This document shows positions 16,865 through 24,856 of a stretch of 54,808 bases of DNA, in pieces. This stretch comes from an uncultured Clostridia bacterium (lineage in GTDB: Bacteria; Bacillota; Clostridia; Christensenellales; CAG-314), in assembly GCA_934281515.1 (NCBI GenBank), contig CAKQXG010000002.1, forward strand, positions 1-54,808, written 5' to 3'. The notes below the pieces were generated by a model, which worked only from the letters and a program-made list of their open reading frames with translations, did not search any database and was not told the DNA's origin. The number at the start of each line of letters is the position of its first letter. Within the stretch, counting starts at the first letter, position 1. The position numbers and the translations under genes were made by a program.

Positions 16865-16896
16865 GTTGTCAATCAAACACTGGCGGCATTGACAAC
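16865..16896. promoter_or_regulatory. Inverted repeat in the leader of the GH29-SGNH gene
   Basis: GTTGTCAAT (16865-16873) and ATTGACAAC (16888-16896) are perfect 9-base arms around a 14-base spacer. They lie between the promoter at 16929-16957 and the start codon. A related palindrome, GACAA-A-TTGTC (16945-16955), overlaps the -35 box. Together they look like operator sites for a repressor, or a leader hairpin. Confidence 0.5.
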
Positions 16897-16928
16897 CGAC
16901 CGTCCGACGGTAATTTTTAAACGTATAT

Positions 16929-16957
16929 ACAATACTAGATTTCCGACAAATTGTCAA
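16929..16957 (-). promoter_or_regulatory. Sigma-A promoter for the GH29-SGNH gene
   Basis: On the minus strand, TTGACA and TATTGT are separated by 17 bases, giving a leader of about 90 bases. The rest of the 317-base gap up to the holin-like gene holds A/T-rich sequence and the terminator at 17112-17146; I see no other gene in it. Confidence 0.75.
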
Positions 16958-17111
16958 TCTAAAATAGTTTTATAATTATATATCCGATTGCGATATAATG
17001 TGGACACGTCGCGTCGCTGTCAACTGCAATTTGTTTACCCGTTACTGTTTTGCCGGACAAACCTACCGCTGTTATGTTGCCGAAATCCGCATACGCATCT
17101 TAATTTTGCCG

Positions 17112-17146
17112 ACAAAATATGCCTGCCCGAAAAACAGGCAGGCATA
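17112..17146 (-). terminator. Terminator after the holin-like gene
   Basis: Arms ATGCCTGCC (17120-17128) and GGCAGGCAT (17138-17146). On the minus strand the stem is followed by ATTTTGT. It lies a few bases beyond the stop of the small membrane protein gene. Confidence 0.75.
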
Positions 17147-17149
17147 CAC

Positions 17150-17467
17150 TCACTCCGAATTTTTTTCTTTGTTTTGTTTATCTTCGTTTTTTTTGGACAG
17201 TTGCTTAAACACCTGATTGGTGCCGGTCGCCGTCAGACCGCTTGCGCCGCCGATTACTATCGCCGTCACTATGTTGTGCGACGGCAAAATGGACGGCAAC
17301 GCAAAGTAGCACACCACTCCGCACACAACGCCGAGTCCTGCGGCAATAAGAGGCACAAACCTGTCAAATTTGTCGTTTTCGCCCACGGCGTGGCGCACTA
17401 GTTTTATCACCCAATACACCACGGCGGCAATTGCAGGCACGCTTACCATGCCGAGATAGTCCTCCAT
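17150..17467 (-). CDS. Small holin-like membrane protein
   Basis: A 105-residue protein with two or three hydrophobic segments (about 7-25, 38-60, 64-82) separated by short loops, and a highly charged Lys/Glu/Asn tail. The segment GGASGLTATGTNQVFKQL recalls a motif I associate with small phage-type holins of Clostridia; I cannot confirm the family. AAGGAG precedes the ATG. No endolysin, phage structural gene or integrase is nearby, so a classical lysis cassette is not supported. It may be a domesticated holin or another small membrane protein. Coding quality is good: a conserved-looking core, a proper ribosome site and its own terminator. Confidence 0.75.
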   Translation of the reverse strand: MEDYLGMVSVPAIAAVVYWVIKLVRHAVGENDKFDRFVPLIAAGLGVVCGVVCYFALPSILPSHNIVTAIVIGGASGLTATGTNQVFKQLSKKNEDKQNKEKNSE

Positions 17468-17692
17468 AATTCTCTCCTTGATAATATACTATGTATCTGC
17501 AGCGTACAATACCTTTACGGAGAAAACAATGGCGCAACAACCCGTTTCAACTTTTGCCGAGCTGAAGTCGGCAGTAACACTTACCACCCGACCGCACGAC
17601 AAGTCGCGTTGTATACTATGAAACAACTGCAATATGTGTTAAAACTACCACCAATCGCAACAAAAAAGCGCATACGTATTGATTTTTCGTTA

Positions 17693-17724
17693 CACAACAA
17701 AAACCGCCGCAGTTGCCTGCGACG
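17693..17724 (-). terminator. Terminator of the Cys-rich lipoprotein gene
   Basis: On the minus strand CCGTCGCAG pairs with CTGCGGCGG around a four-base loop and is followed by TTTTTG. It lies 24 bases after the stop at 17748. Confidence 0.82.
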
Positions 17725-17747
17725 GTAATTTGTGTTGTAAATTGTTG

Positions 17748-20700
17748 TTATTCGGCAGTAGCGTAAGCAACTGTTGCGCTTGCGGAGTACTCCAAAGTGA
17801 TACTACGGAAATTAAGAGTCGTACCATATTGGTATTCCGCCATATGAGCATAAACAATTGTAATTGTATTCTCTCCTGCCACAAGGTCATACGTACCGAT
17901 GAGAATAGTATCGTATTCTTTCCAAGGTTCGCCGGCTACATACATAGCGTCACTGGATATTGCACTACCATTGATGCTGACGTCGTAGGCTTCTCCGACA
18001 AGCTTGTGCGCTACGGGTGAACGGCTTACTGTAAAGTACAATTTTACACTTGTTGCCTTGCTTGCATTAAGTTTATAAGTGATTGTTACAGGTTGGTACT
18101 GTGTTCCGTCGTGTGCCGCACCCACGCAATCCTCATTTGCATCATAAGTCTTACCCTCAATCGTAACGCCTGTGCCGTTAAGTTTAAACTCCGTCTTGGT
18201 CTTGGGATCGGCAACGGTAATAGCCACAGTAGTAGTTTTGGTCACATCACCTTCGGTATAGCTGATAACCATAGCGGTTTCGCCTTCCTCCAGAGCATCC
18301 GTGTTGTAAACAAAGCCTGCTTCCATCAAGCGAGTTGTATTGTCGCTGTAGGTAGCCTTGATACGCAAACCGCTAGCGTCAAATACATCGCCCGCATTGT
18401 ATTCCGTCTTTTTGGGATTGTTGACAATCTCAATGCTTTCAAGAACGGCAGTCTTTTCCGCAAAGGTTACATTTGCAGCTGTGTTCAATGCAATATACGC
18501 GAAGTTGAGTGTTCGCCAGTCGCCGGGATTGTAGGTCAACACAATAATGTTGTCGCCTTGTACAAGCTCGATAACGGAAATAAATTGCTCCACTGCCGCA
18601 CCCCACATATCGCCTACAGGCGTGCCTGCCGTACTCGTAACGGCTTTTCCGTTGACTGTAATACGGTAAATGTCGGTAAGCGTACCCAACACATCGGGCC
18701 ACGTTGTGATTGCAAGATACAATTCCGCCTTACGCGCCTTATCGGCAAAAAGATTGAATGTGATTGTGTTGTCGGTTCCTACTGCGGCATTGTCGACAAT
18801 GCCGTTTTTGACAACCCATGCGGACGACAATCCGACTCTCACATCGGTGCCGACAAAAGTTTGCTTTGTTTTGGGGTCGGTAACGGTGATTGCAACGGTT
18901 ACGGTCTTTGTTACTTCGCCCTCGGTGTAGCTTACTTCGATGCTTGTAGCACCTTCCACAAGGGTTTCTTCGCTGAATGTAAATCCGCTGTCCACAATGC
19001 GCGTTGAGCCGTCTTCGTAGGTAAGCTTGAGTTTGAGACCAGTGCTGTCAAACACTTCGTCTGCGCCGTAGTCGGTCTTGGTGGGGTTTTGTTCGATTTC
19101 GACATTGGTAAGCGCACCGCGAGTGGCAAAGTCGATTGAAACTGCCGCAGAGTGTTCGAGTGTGATACAACGGAAGTTGAGCGCGCCACCGTCCTGATTA
19201 ATCGCATGAGCGTACACGATTACAATTGTATTTGCACCTTTAACAAGCTCGTAGGTACCGACATAAATTCTGTCGTATTCTGCCCAGGGCGTACCTGCAA
19301 CGTATTGTGCTTCGCTTGTGATTGCTTCGCCGTTGATAGTTACGTCGTATGCGCCGCCGATGAGTTGACCTGCCGAGTAGAAACGAGTCACCGTCATATA
19401 CAACTTGACCTTGGTAGCTTCCGCAACCGTCAGTTTGTATCTAATCGTTACGGGTTCGTAACCGTTTTCTGCAGTCCACTTGCAACCTACGCAATCTTCC
19501 TTTTCATTGTAGGTTTGGTTGTCAATCGTTACGTTGCCGCCGTTAAGTTTAAACTCCTGCATTGTGCAATCGCACTTTGTCTGACATTCTTCCTTGTCAC
19601 ATTCGGTATTTTTGCAACCGCCGCACACTGCGCAAACGCTTTCGCAAGTATGAGCGCAACTACACTTTGTTTCACATGCGTCTTCTTGACAAGCTTCGTT
19701 TTTGCAGCCGTGGCAAACGTCACATTCGGACAAGCACACGTGAGCTTCGGGGGTTTGTTCGTCAAATCCGATGTTAGCGTCGGTGTCAATGATAATACCG
19801 CGCAGATTGTAGTAAAAGTATGCGTCAATATTTGCCAACAGCGCATCAGACAACGACAAAATTATATTGTTCAATCCAGCGTCAAGAATACAATCAGAAA
19901 CCTCAACCACTTTATAATTTCCCCAAGGTTCGGGACCATTAGGCATTTCAGCGCTACTAGTAATCTTACGACCGTTTACAGTCCAATTATAGTGGGTTGT
20001 AACAGCAATATTTCTCGGCATGCTATTTGTAATTAAATACAGTGTTGCCTTTGCCTGACGAGAAGAATATACAGGAAAAGTTGCAGATCCTGCTTTTTGA
20101 TAGCCTGCAATTCCTATGCAATTCTCCATGGGATTAAGTTTGAACGCTTCACCTTCAACAATAACGTGATCATCAAGTCCGTAAAATACTTTACCGTCAA
20201 TTCCGTGCATATCGTTCCACTCCAACTTTGCTTCCTCTGTGGAGTAGAAGATAACCGCCGAAAAGTCAAAGTTCTTGATTGTGGATTGCGGTGTAATAGT
20301 AATTACGTTTTTCCCGGCGGAAAGCCAGAATTGTCCCAGGTTTACCTCAACAAAGTCTGCCGTTTCGCCTTCTGCGGAAGAGGGAACCTGCGCTTCGCTT
20401 TCCAATACGTCACCGTTGACATTGACCATAATCTGGTGTGTCAAAGTGATCACTTCTTCGGTCTTGCGCACCTTGATTACAAGGTCGCCTTGTACGTCAT
20501 CGGTGGCATTGCACCAAACTTCCATGGTGACAGAAGACTTCTTCTCCCATGAAAAATTAGTAACGTAACTTTCCTTGTCACCCTTGCTGCTGACGTCGGC
20601 GTTGGATATCTTGGCAAAGCCTTGAATAACGCCCAGGTCGTAGCGCACTTTGCCGGTAATGGGTATCTTGACCACTTCTTCTTCGTGACCGGCGCACTTA

Positions 20701-20966
20701 TCTTCGCAAACAGGGTCCTTGCAAGAGGGATCCTTGCACTTGTTGCACTTGTCACAAACGTGCTCGCACTTGTGTGTGGGCGCAGGTTCGCATGTACATT
20801 TCTGTTCGCAAACCGGGTCATTGCACTCCGCGTCGGTGCATAGTCCGCATGTTTCGCATTTATGTTGGCAAACATGGGCTTTTTTGCACGCGACCATGGC
20901 GACGCAACTAGCCACCATTACAAGTGCAAGAACAATTGCAACCATCAGTCGAATGTTCTTCTTCAT
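17748..20966 (-). CDS. Cys-rich multidomain surface lipoprotein with CBM-like and Big_3-like modules
   Basis: A 1072-residue exported protein (Cys27 in a MVAC lipobox). Residues 33-91 and 411-467 are Cys-rich knots built from CxxCxxC and CxxxxC spacings with few other hydrophobic residues. Between and after them lie beta-rich modules: about 265-395, 470-604, 700-828 and 925-1060. The second and fourth are clear duplicates (FKLNG...VTI, YDVTINGEAI, WAEYD, LNFRCITLE), with the shape of CBM6/CBM35-like carbohydrate-binding modules. Two Big_3-like Ig domains (618-696, 840-918; FDSTGLKLKLTYEDGSTR and FDASGLRIKATYSDNTTR) separate them. It is encoded 81 bases after the surface GH3, probably in one transcript, so polysaccharide binding beside that enzyme is the best guess. 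The role of the Cys clusters (disulfides or metal) is unknown. Confidence 0.88.
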   Translation of the reverse strand: MKKNIRLMVAIVLALVMVASCVAMVACKKAHVCQHKCETCGLCTDAECNDPVCEQKCTCEPAPTHKCEHVCDKCNKCKDPSCKDPVCEDKCAGHEEEVVKIPITGKVRYDLGVIQGFAKISNADVSSKGDKESYVTNFSWEKKSSVTMEVWCNATDDVQGDLVIKVRKTEEVITLTHQIMVNVNGDVLESEAQVPSSAEGETADFVEVNLGQFWLSAGKNVITITPQSTIKNFDFSAVIFYSTEEAKLEWNDMHGIDGKVFYGLDDHVIVEGEAFKLNPMENCIGIAGYQKAGSATFPVYSSRQAKATLYLITNSMPRNIAVTTHYNWTVNGRKITSSAEMPNGPEPWGNYKVVEVSDCILDAGLNNIILSLSDALLANIDAYFYYNLRGIIIDTDANIGFDEQTPEAHVCLSECDVCHGCKNEACQEDACETKCSCAHTCESVCAVCGGCKNTECDKEECQTKCDCTMQEFKLNGGNVTIDNQTYNEKEDCVGCKWTAENGYEPVTIRYKLTVAEATKVKLYMTVTRFYSAGQLIGGAYDVTINGEAITSEAQYVAGTPWAEYDRIYVGTYELVKGANTIVIVYAHAINQDGGALNFRCITLEHSAAVSIDFATRGALTNVEIEQNPTKTDYGADEVFDSTGLKLKLTYEDGSTRIVDSGFTFSEETLVEGATSIEVSYTEGEVTKTVTVAITVTDPKTKQTFVGTDVRVGLSSAWVVKNGIVDNAAVGTDNTITFNLFADKARKAELYLAITTWPDVLGTLTDIYRITVNGKAVTSTAGTPVGDMWGAAVEQFISVIELVQGDNIIVLTYNPGDWRTLNFAYIALNTAANVTFAEKTAVLESIEIVNNPKKTEYNAGDVFDASGLRIKATYSDNTTRLMEAGFVYNTDALEEGETAMVISYTEGDVTKTTTVAITVADPKTKTEFKLNGTGVTIEGKTYDANEDCVGAAHDGTQYQPVTITYKLNASKATSVKLYFTVSRSPVAHKLVGEAYDVSINGSAISSDAMYVAGEPWKEYDTILIGTYDLVAGENTITIVYAHMAEYQYGTTLNFRSITLEYSASATVAYATAE

Positions 20967-21047
20967 ACAGTTTCTCCTTATTTTTTTTATTTCGGGACAA
21001 TGCGCCCGTTGTTTTAAGCGGACGCCTGCCCCGTAAATTACATTGTT

Positions 21048-24000
21048 TTACGCAACCTGACCTTTGCGTTTGTCCACGAAATGGATCACAAACGAAGCCA
21101 CAGCCATTGCAAACATGCAGCCCGTCACAATACCGAGTGCCAGTTGCACCTTGTTCAATGCGTCAATCCACCACGGCGTGACGTACACAATGCGACTGTT
21201 TGCCGTGATACCGTTCATTGCCATGGAGTGTGCCTGTGCGTACAACATACCGTGTACCGCTTCGCGCACGGCGTTGACGATTGTCGGGTTGTCTTTCCAT
21301 GCTCCCCATTGCTCCCAGGCAGTGCCGTCCATCCAGAAAGCAACGCCTGCATACACGCCTTCGGCACGACCCGTGCCCTTGGTCATGTAGTCCTGGTTAA
21401 ACGCGGAGTCTGTTTCGACAAAGCCTTCAAATCCCCACTCGCCGCGGAGAATGTCGGTAAACAGTCCCTTGCATGCGCCTACCCACTTTGTGCCGAGACG
21501 GGGGAAACTTGCCATAAGGCTGAGTATCCTGGCTTCCACAATGCCGCCTTCAAATGCGCGCAGATAGATTTCGCGAGCCGTTTGTTCGTTCATCCATGTC
21601 GCAACGCCGCAACGGTTGATTTCCTGATCGTTAAAGGCAAAGTGCTTTGCACACACAATTACGCCCTTATTTTGCAAGCCGAGACTTTCGGCGCCCAACA
21701 TCTTTCCCGACATGTACGGGTCTTCGCTGTAGTACTCCCAGTTACGTCCGCCGTACGGGGTGCGATGTGTGCCTGCGCAAGGTGCGTACAACTCGATAAC
21801 GCCCGTATGCAAGCACTCGTGACCGAACGCGTCGCCAAGCTTGTTGATAAGCGCGGTATCCCATGTTTGCGCCATGACAGTTGCCGACGGGAAGCCCATC
21901 AGGTCTCCCGTAGTCGGGTTGTTGGTGCGAACGCCGCTCGTGCCGTCGTTTGCTTTGCCGCCGGGTACACCGTTGTTTGTGTTACCCTGTACGGTAAGAT
22001 AGCCGCCGCTAAGCAGGTAATTCATTTCCGCCCAGGTAAGTTGGTCAATGAGATTTTGCCAAACGGGGTCGTTGTAGTCCTTGTCCTTCAACAAAGCAAG
22101 GTTAAGGCGTTTTTCCTGACCTTCTTCCAGCACAATGTCGTCCCAGAAAGAATCGGGCACGGTCACTTTGCCTTGTGTGGGCATTGTGGAGCCGTCATCG
22201 GGCAGCGTGTGACTGTACTGCATGTCGGACACCATTGTAGAATTGACGCACTCCAACTGCACGGGCACAGGATATGTTTGCTCCCAATCGTTGCGCGACA
22301 GGTAAGTTATGCTCTGGTCGTCCTTTGTACCCTTGTACAGATTAAGGTCGGCGTCGGACAGTTGGTTTGTAATTTCGTAATCGGTGTACTCCGACTTGGC
22401 ATAGGTCGTGTAGTCATCCTTGGCAACCGTCACCTTGTGAACAAACGCAGAGTTGCCGTCGGTGGCGTTACCCAGACTGTCTACCATGCCGTTGGACTTG
22501 TTGTAGCCCTTGGCTGCAAGTATATTGTTCAGCGCGTCATGAGCGTCGGTACCGAAGGACAGGTAGTAGTCGCCCTTTTCCAAAATATAGGTGCCTTTGC
22601 CGTAGGCGTCGTAGGTTTTAAACTCCGAACCCTTTACCGTAACGGTGACCGTTTCGCTGCCGTCGGGTTGCAACAATGCCGTCTTGGCAAAGCCGACAAG
22701 CTCGACTGCCGACTTCTCGATGTGCATCACCTTGTCGTAGTCGGTGTATGGCTTTTGCAAATAAATACCGACAATACTCTTGCCTGCCACCTTACCCGTG
22801 TTTTTGACGTCGACGGTAATCGTGTACGTGCCGCCGAACGCGCCGTCCGTATGCGTCACCTTGTAGTTACTGAAACCGAAAGTTGTATAACTTTGTCCGT
22901 AGCCGAACGGGAAAGCAACTTCTTCCGCGTAGCTCCATCTGTCGGCACTCTGCTTGGTACCCTTGGTAGAATCGGCGTTACCGTTGCCCATAACCACATC
23001 TTCGTAGCGGGTTTCGTAGTAGCGGTAACCAACATATATACCTTCCTGATAGACAACGTAAGCGTTGTTGTACGTGCCGATGTCGGTGCCGGGCAAACCT
23101 GTGGAATTGGTCCACTTGAAGTCGCCGAAGTTGACCGTTGCAGGCGCGGAGTAGTTGTCGTAGGCCATTGTGTCGACAAGAGCGCCGTTGGGGTTGGTTT
23201 TGCCTGTAAGGATATTGGAAATAGCTTCGAAGCTTTGCACGCCGCCTGCGCCCACATGCACGCACGCGTCAATGTCGTATTGCTTGATGTGCTTCATTTG
23301 CATAACGGAGTTGGTGTTCATCAGCAGTACTATTTTGCCGATGGTGCCTGCCTCCTTGAGCGACTGCAACTTGCTTAAAATCTCCGCTTCCTGTGTGGAC
23401 AAGTCAAGGTAGTTGTTGTCCAGACACTCGTTGCTGTAAAACCAGGTATCGCCGTCCTCGGCGCCGTCGCGCGTTATGACCATGATTGCTGCGTCGCCGT
23501 AACCGGGAGCGTTTTTGCTGCCGACAAGGGTACTTTCGATGGTTTTGCCACCGCTCATCTTGTCTTCGACCACGCTCCACGACGGTTCGTTGACGTAAAA
23601 CTCGCGATAGCGTTCGTCGGTGTAACCGTTTTTGCCATTGTATTTATTGTCGTTTGTCTGTACGCCCTGCACGTTGCGAGAGCCGTAGTTGTCGCGCAAT
23701 GCGGCATAAGCCTGAAACAGTGTGCCGTTGACCTTGATAGTAGAACTCTTTTCCAATGCCGCTTTAAAGTTGTCGGCAGGCGATGACTTTATTTCGCCCG
23801 ATCCACCGCCGGAAAACTTGTAATTGACGGTGCCTATACCGAACAGACTTACGCGAGAGTTTTCCGCAAGGGGCAGCGCATTGTTGTTGTTCCACAACAG
23901 TATCGATCCGTCGCTTGCCGTTTGTGCGGCAACTTCCATGCTGTTTTTGCGCATGGCAACGTCATCGTATTTGCCGTCGGCGGTAAGATAGTCCGATGCA

Positions 24001-24173
24001 TAGTAGGTTGCGTCGCCGCCGCCCACCACTTCGTACGGGTTGATACCCAACAAATTGTTGATTGTGGACGAGTACTGCACCGCGTATGTTTCACCGACGA
24101 TGGCAATGACAAGCCAAATTGCAAAAAAGCTTGTCAACAGGCTCCACAAAGAGCGATTAAACAGTTTTTTCAT
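21048..24173 (-). CDS. Domain-permuted GH3 beta-glycosidase anchored at both ends
   Basis: A 1041-residue enzyme. Domain order is permuted relative to classical GH3: the C-terminal alpha/beta sandwich comes first (about 85-435; DGSILLWNNNNALPL), then a fibronectin-III-like domain (about 446-520; ITVDVKNTGKVAGKSIVGIY), then the TIM barrel (about 700-985) with GRNWEYYSEDPY (809-820), KHFAFND (843-849) and GFEGFVETD, whose Asp922 is the predicted nucleophile. A similar order is known for some Clostridia beta-glucosidases. Hydrophobic helices at about 10-32 and 1005-1032, the latter followed by KRK, predict insertion at both ends with the enzyme outside. It probably releases beta-linked glucose or xylose at the cell surface. 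The ATG overlaps the stop of the upstream small membrane protein (ATGA), with GGAGG upstream. Confidence 0.93.
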   Translation of the reverse strand: MKKLFNRSLWSLLTSFFAIWLVIAIVGETYAVQYSSTINNLLGINPYEVVGGGDATYYASDYLTADGKYDDVAMRKNSMEVAAQTASDGSILLWNNNNALPLAENSRVSLFGIGTVNYKFSGGGSGEIKSSPADNFKAALEKSSTIKVNGTLFQAYAALRDNYGSRNVQGVQTNDNKYNGKNGYTDERYREFYVNEPSWSVVEDKMSGGKTIESTLVGSKNAPGYGDAAIMVITRDGAEDGDTWFYSNECLDNNYLDLSTQEAEILSKLQSLKEAGTIGKIVLLMNTNSVMQMKHIKQYDIDACVHVGAGGVQSFEAISNILTGKTNPNGALVDTMAYDNYSAPATVNFGDFKWTNSTGLPGTDIGTYNNAYVVYQEGIYVGYRYYETRYEDVVMGNGNADSTKGTKQSADRWSYAEEVAFPFGYGQSYTTFGFSNYKVTHTDGAFGGTYTITVDVKNTGKVAGKSIVGIYLQKPYTDYDKVMHIEKSAVELVGFAKTALLQPDGSETVTVTVKGSEFKTYDAYGKGTYILEKGDYYLSFGTDAHDALNNILAAKGYNKSNGMVDSLGNATDGNSAFVHKVTVAKDDYTTYAKSEYTDYEITNQLSDADLNLYKGTKDDQSITYLSRNDWEQTYPVPVQLECVNSTMVSDMQYSHTLPDDGSTMPTQGKVTVPDSFWDDIVLEEGQEKRLNLALLKDKDYNDPVWQNLIDQLTWAEMNYLLSGGYLTVQGNTNNGVPGGKANDGTSGVRTNNPTTGDLMGFPSATVMAQTWDTALINKLGDAFGHECLHTGVIELYAPCAGTHRTPYGGRNWEYYSEDPYMSGKMLGAESLGLQNKGVIVCAKHFAFNDQEINRCGVATWMNEQTAREIYLRAFEGGIVEARILSLMASFPRLGTKWVGACKGLFTDILRGEWGFEGFVETDSAFNQDYMTKGTGRAEGVYAGVAFWMDGTAWEQWGAWKDNPTIVNAVREAVHGMLYAQAHSMAMNGITANSRIVYVTPWWIDALNKVQLALGIVTGCMFAMAVASFVIHFVDKRKGQVA

Positions 24174-24427
24174 TTATTTTCCTCCAATGCGTCGGGCTTT
24201 TTCTTGGCGAGGTGCTTCATGACAAAGCACGCGACCGCACCGCCGACAAACAACACGTCGGCAATAAACAGCAGCGTTTGCCACCAGTTTGTAAAGATTG
24301 TTATCGATCCGCTGGTTGCCCCGGCAATTCCGTTGAGAATAAGGAACGCCACTACAATGCCGAAAGTGAGGAAAAACGCCACTTCCAGACAAATCCAGGC
24401 AAACAGACCCCAAGGTAGTTTTTTCAT
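24170..24427 (-). CDS. Small two-helix membrane protein coupled to GH3
   Basis: An 85-residue protein from the ATG at 24427 (GGAGAA site). It has two hydrophobic helices (about 6-30 and 44-66) and a basic, Lys-rich C-terminus, so both ends are probably cytoplasmic. The stop overlaps the start of the GH3 gene by four bases (ATGA), a sign of translational coupling, and a good promoter lies 50 bases upstream. I do not recognise the family. A role in membrane insertion, stability or placement of the doubly anchored GH3 is a reasonable guess from the coupling alone. Confidence 0.82.
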   Translation of the reverse strand: MKKLPWGLFAWICLEVAFFLTFGIVVAFLILNGIAGATSGSITIFTNWWQTLLFIADVLFVGGAVACFVMKHLAKKKPDALEENK

Positions 24428-24476
24428 ATCGTTCTCCGTTGTTGTATTGACGGCAGGTAGTGCAACCGTCGCGGAA

Positions 24477-24505
24477 AGTATAAAAAAGCGACAAGGCGAA
24501 GTCAA
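24477..24505 (-). promoter_or_regulatory. Sigma-A promoter for the small membrane protein / GH3 / Cys-rich lipoprotein unit
   Basis: Minus-strand TTGACT, 17-base spacer, TATACT. The start of transcription should fall about 45 bases before the ATG at 24427. The remaining gap to 24856 holds the hairpin repeat at 24617-24682 and the kinase-gene terminator, and I see no other gene in it. Confidence 0.8.
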
Positions 24506-24616
24506 TACCCGTCGCATATGCTGAAAAAGTCAGCGCATATTTTGATTCCGACCACACGCGCGGTGACGGGCATACGCGCGACACGACTTACGAAATTACA
24601 AACCAACTGTCCGAAG

Positions 24617-24682
24617 CGGGGGAAGGAAAACTTTTTGAAAAAAGCTTTTCCTTCCCCCGTACCCCTATCTTTTCAAAAACTT
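24617..24682. repeat. Dispersed hairpin repeat, copy A
   Basis: A long inverted repeat with arms CGGGGGAAGGAAAA and TTTTCCTTCCCCCG, followed by GTACCCCTATCTTTTCAAAA. Copy B at 29200-29257 has the same plan and tail. It lies in intergenic DNA between two minus-strand units. Confidence 0.75.
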
Positions 24683-24812
24683 GTCTACGTGGTAAGAACA
24701 AAACTAAAAATATTTAATTGCTTTTCTGACAACATTTCAACAATCGCAGGAAACCACACTTCTTTTTTAATACAAAAATGACATCTTAAAAACAATATTT
24801 TACTACAATACA

Positions 24813-24846
24813 AAAACGCCCGTGACGTTTAAGTCACAGACGTTTT
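24813..24846 (-). terminator. Terminator of the two-component operon
   Basis: Minus-strand arms AAAACGTCTGTGAC and GTCACGGGCGTTTT (two mismatches) form a stem followed by TTTTTG, ten bases after the kinase stop. Confidence 0.8.
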
Positions 24847-24856
24847 GAAATCTGGT

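Noticed and set aside
17482..17510. Minus-strand TTGTAC-17-TATTAT as promoter for the holin-like gene
   Set aside because: The predicted start of transcription would fall inside the ribosome site at 17475-17480, so it would give an almost leaderless message. It may be a chance match.
17529..17728. A 30-codon plus-strand ORF with a GGAGAA site, overlapping (ATGA) a second 36-codon ORF
   Set aside because: No promoter with correct spacing, no recognisable domain, and the second frame runs through the terminator of the opposite gene. Possibly a remnant, but not supported as a gene.
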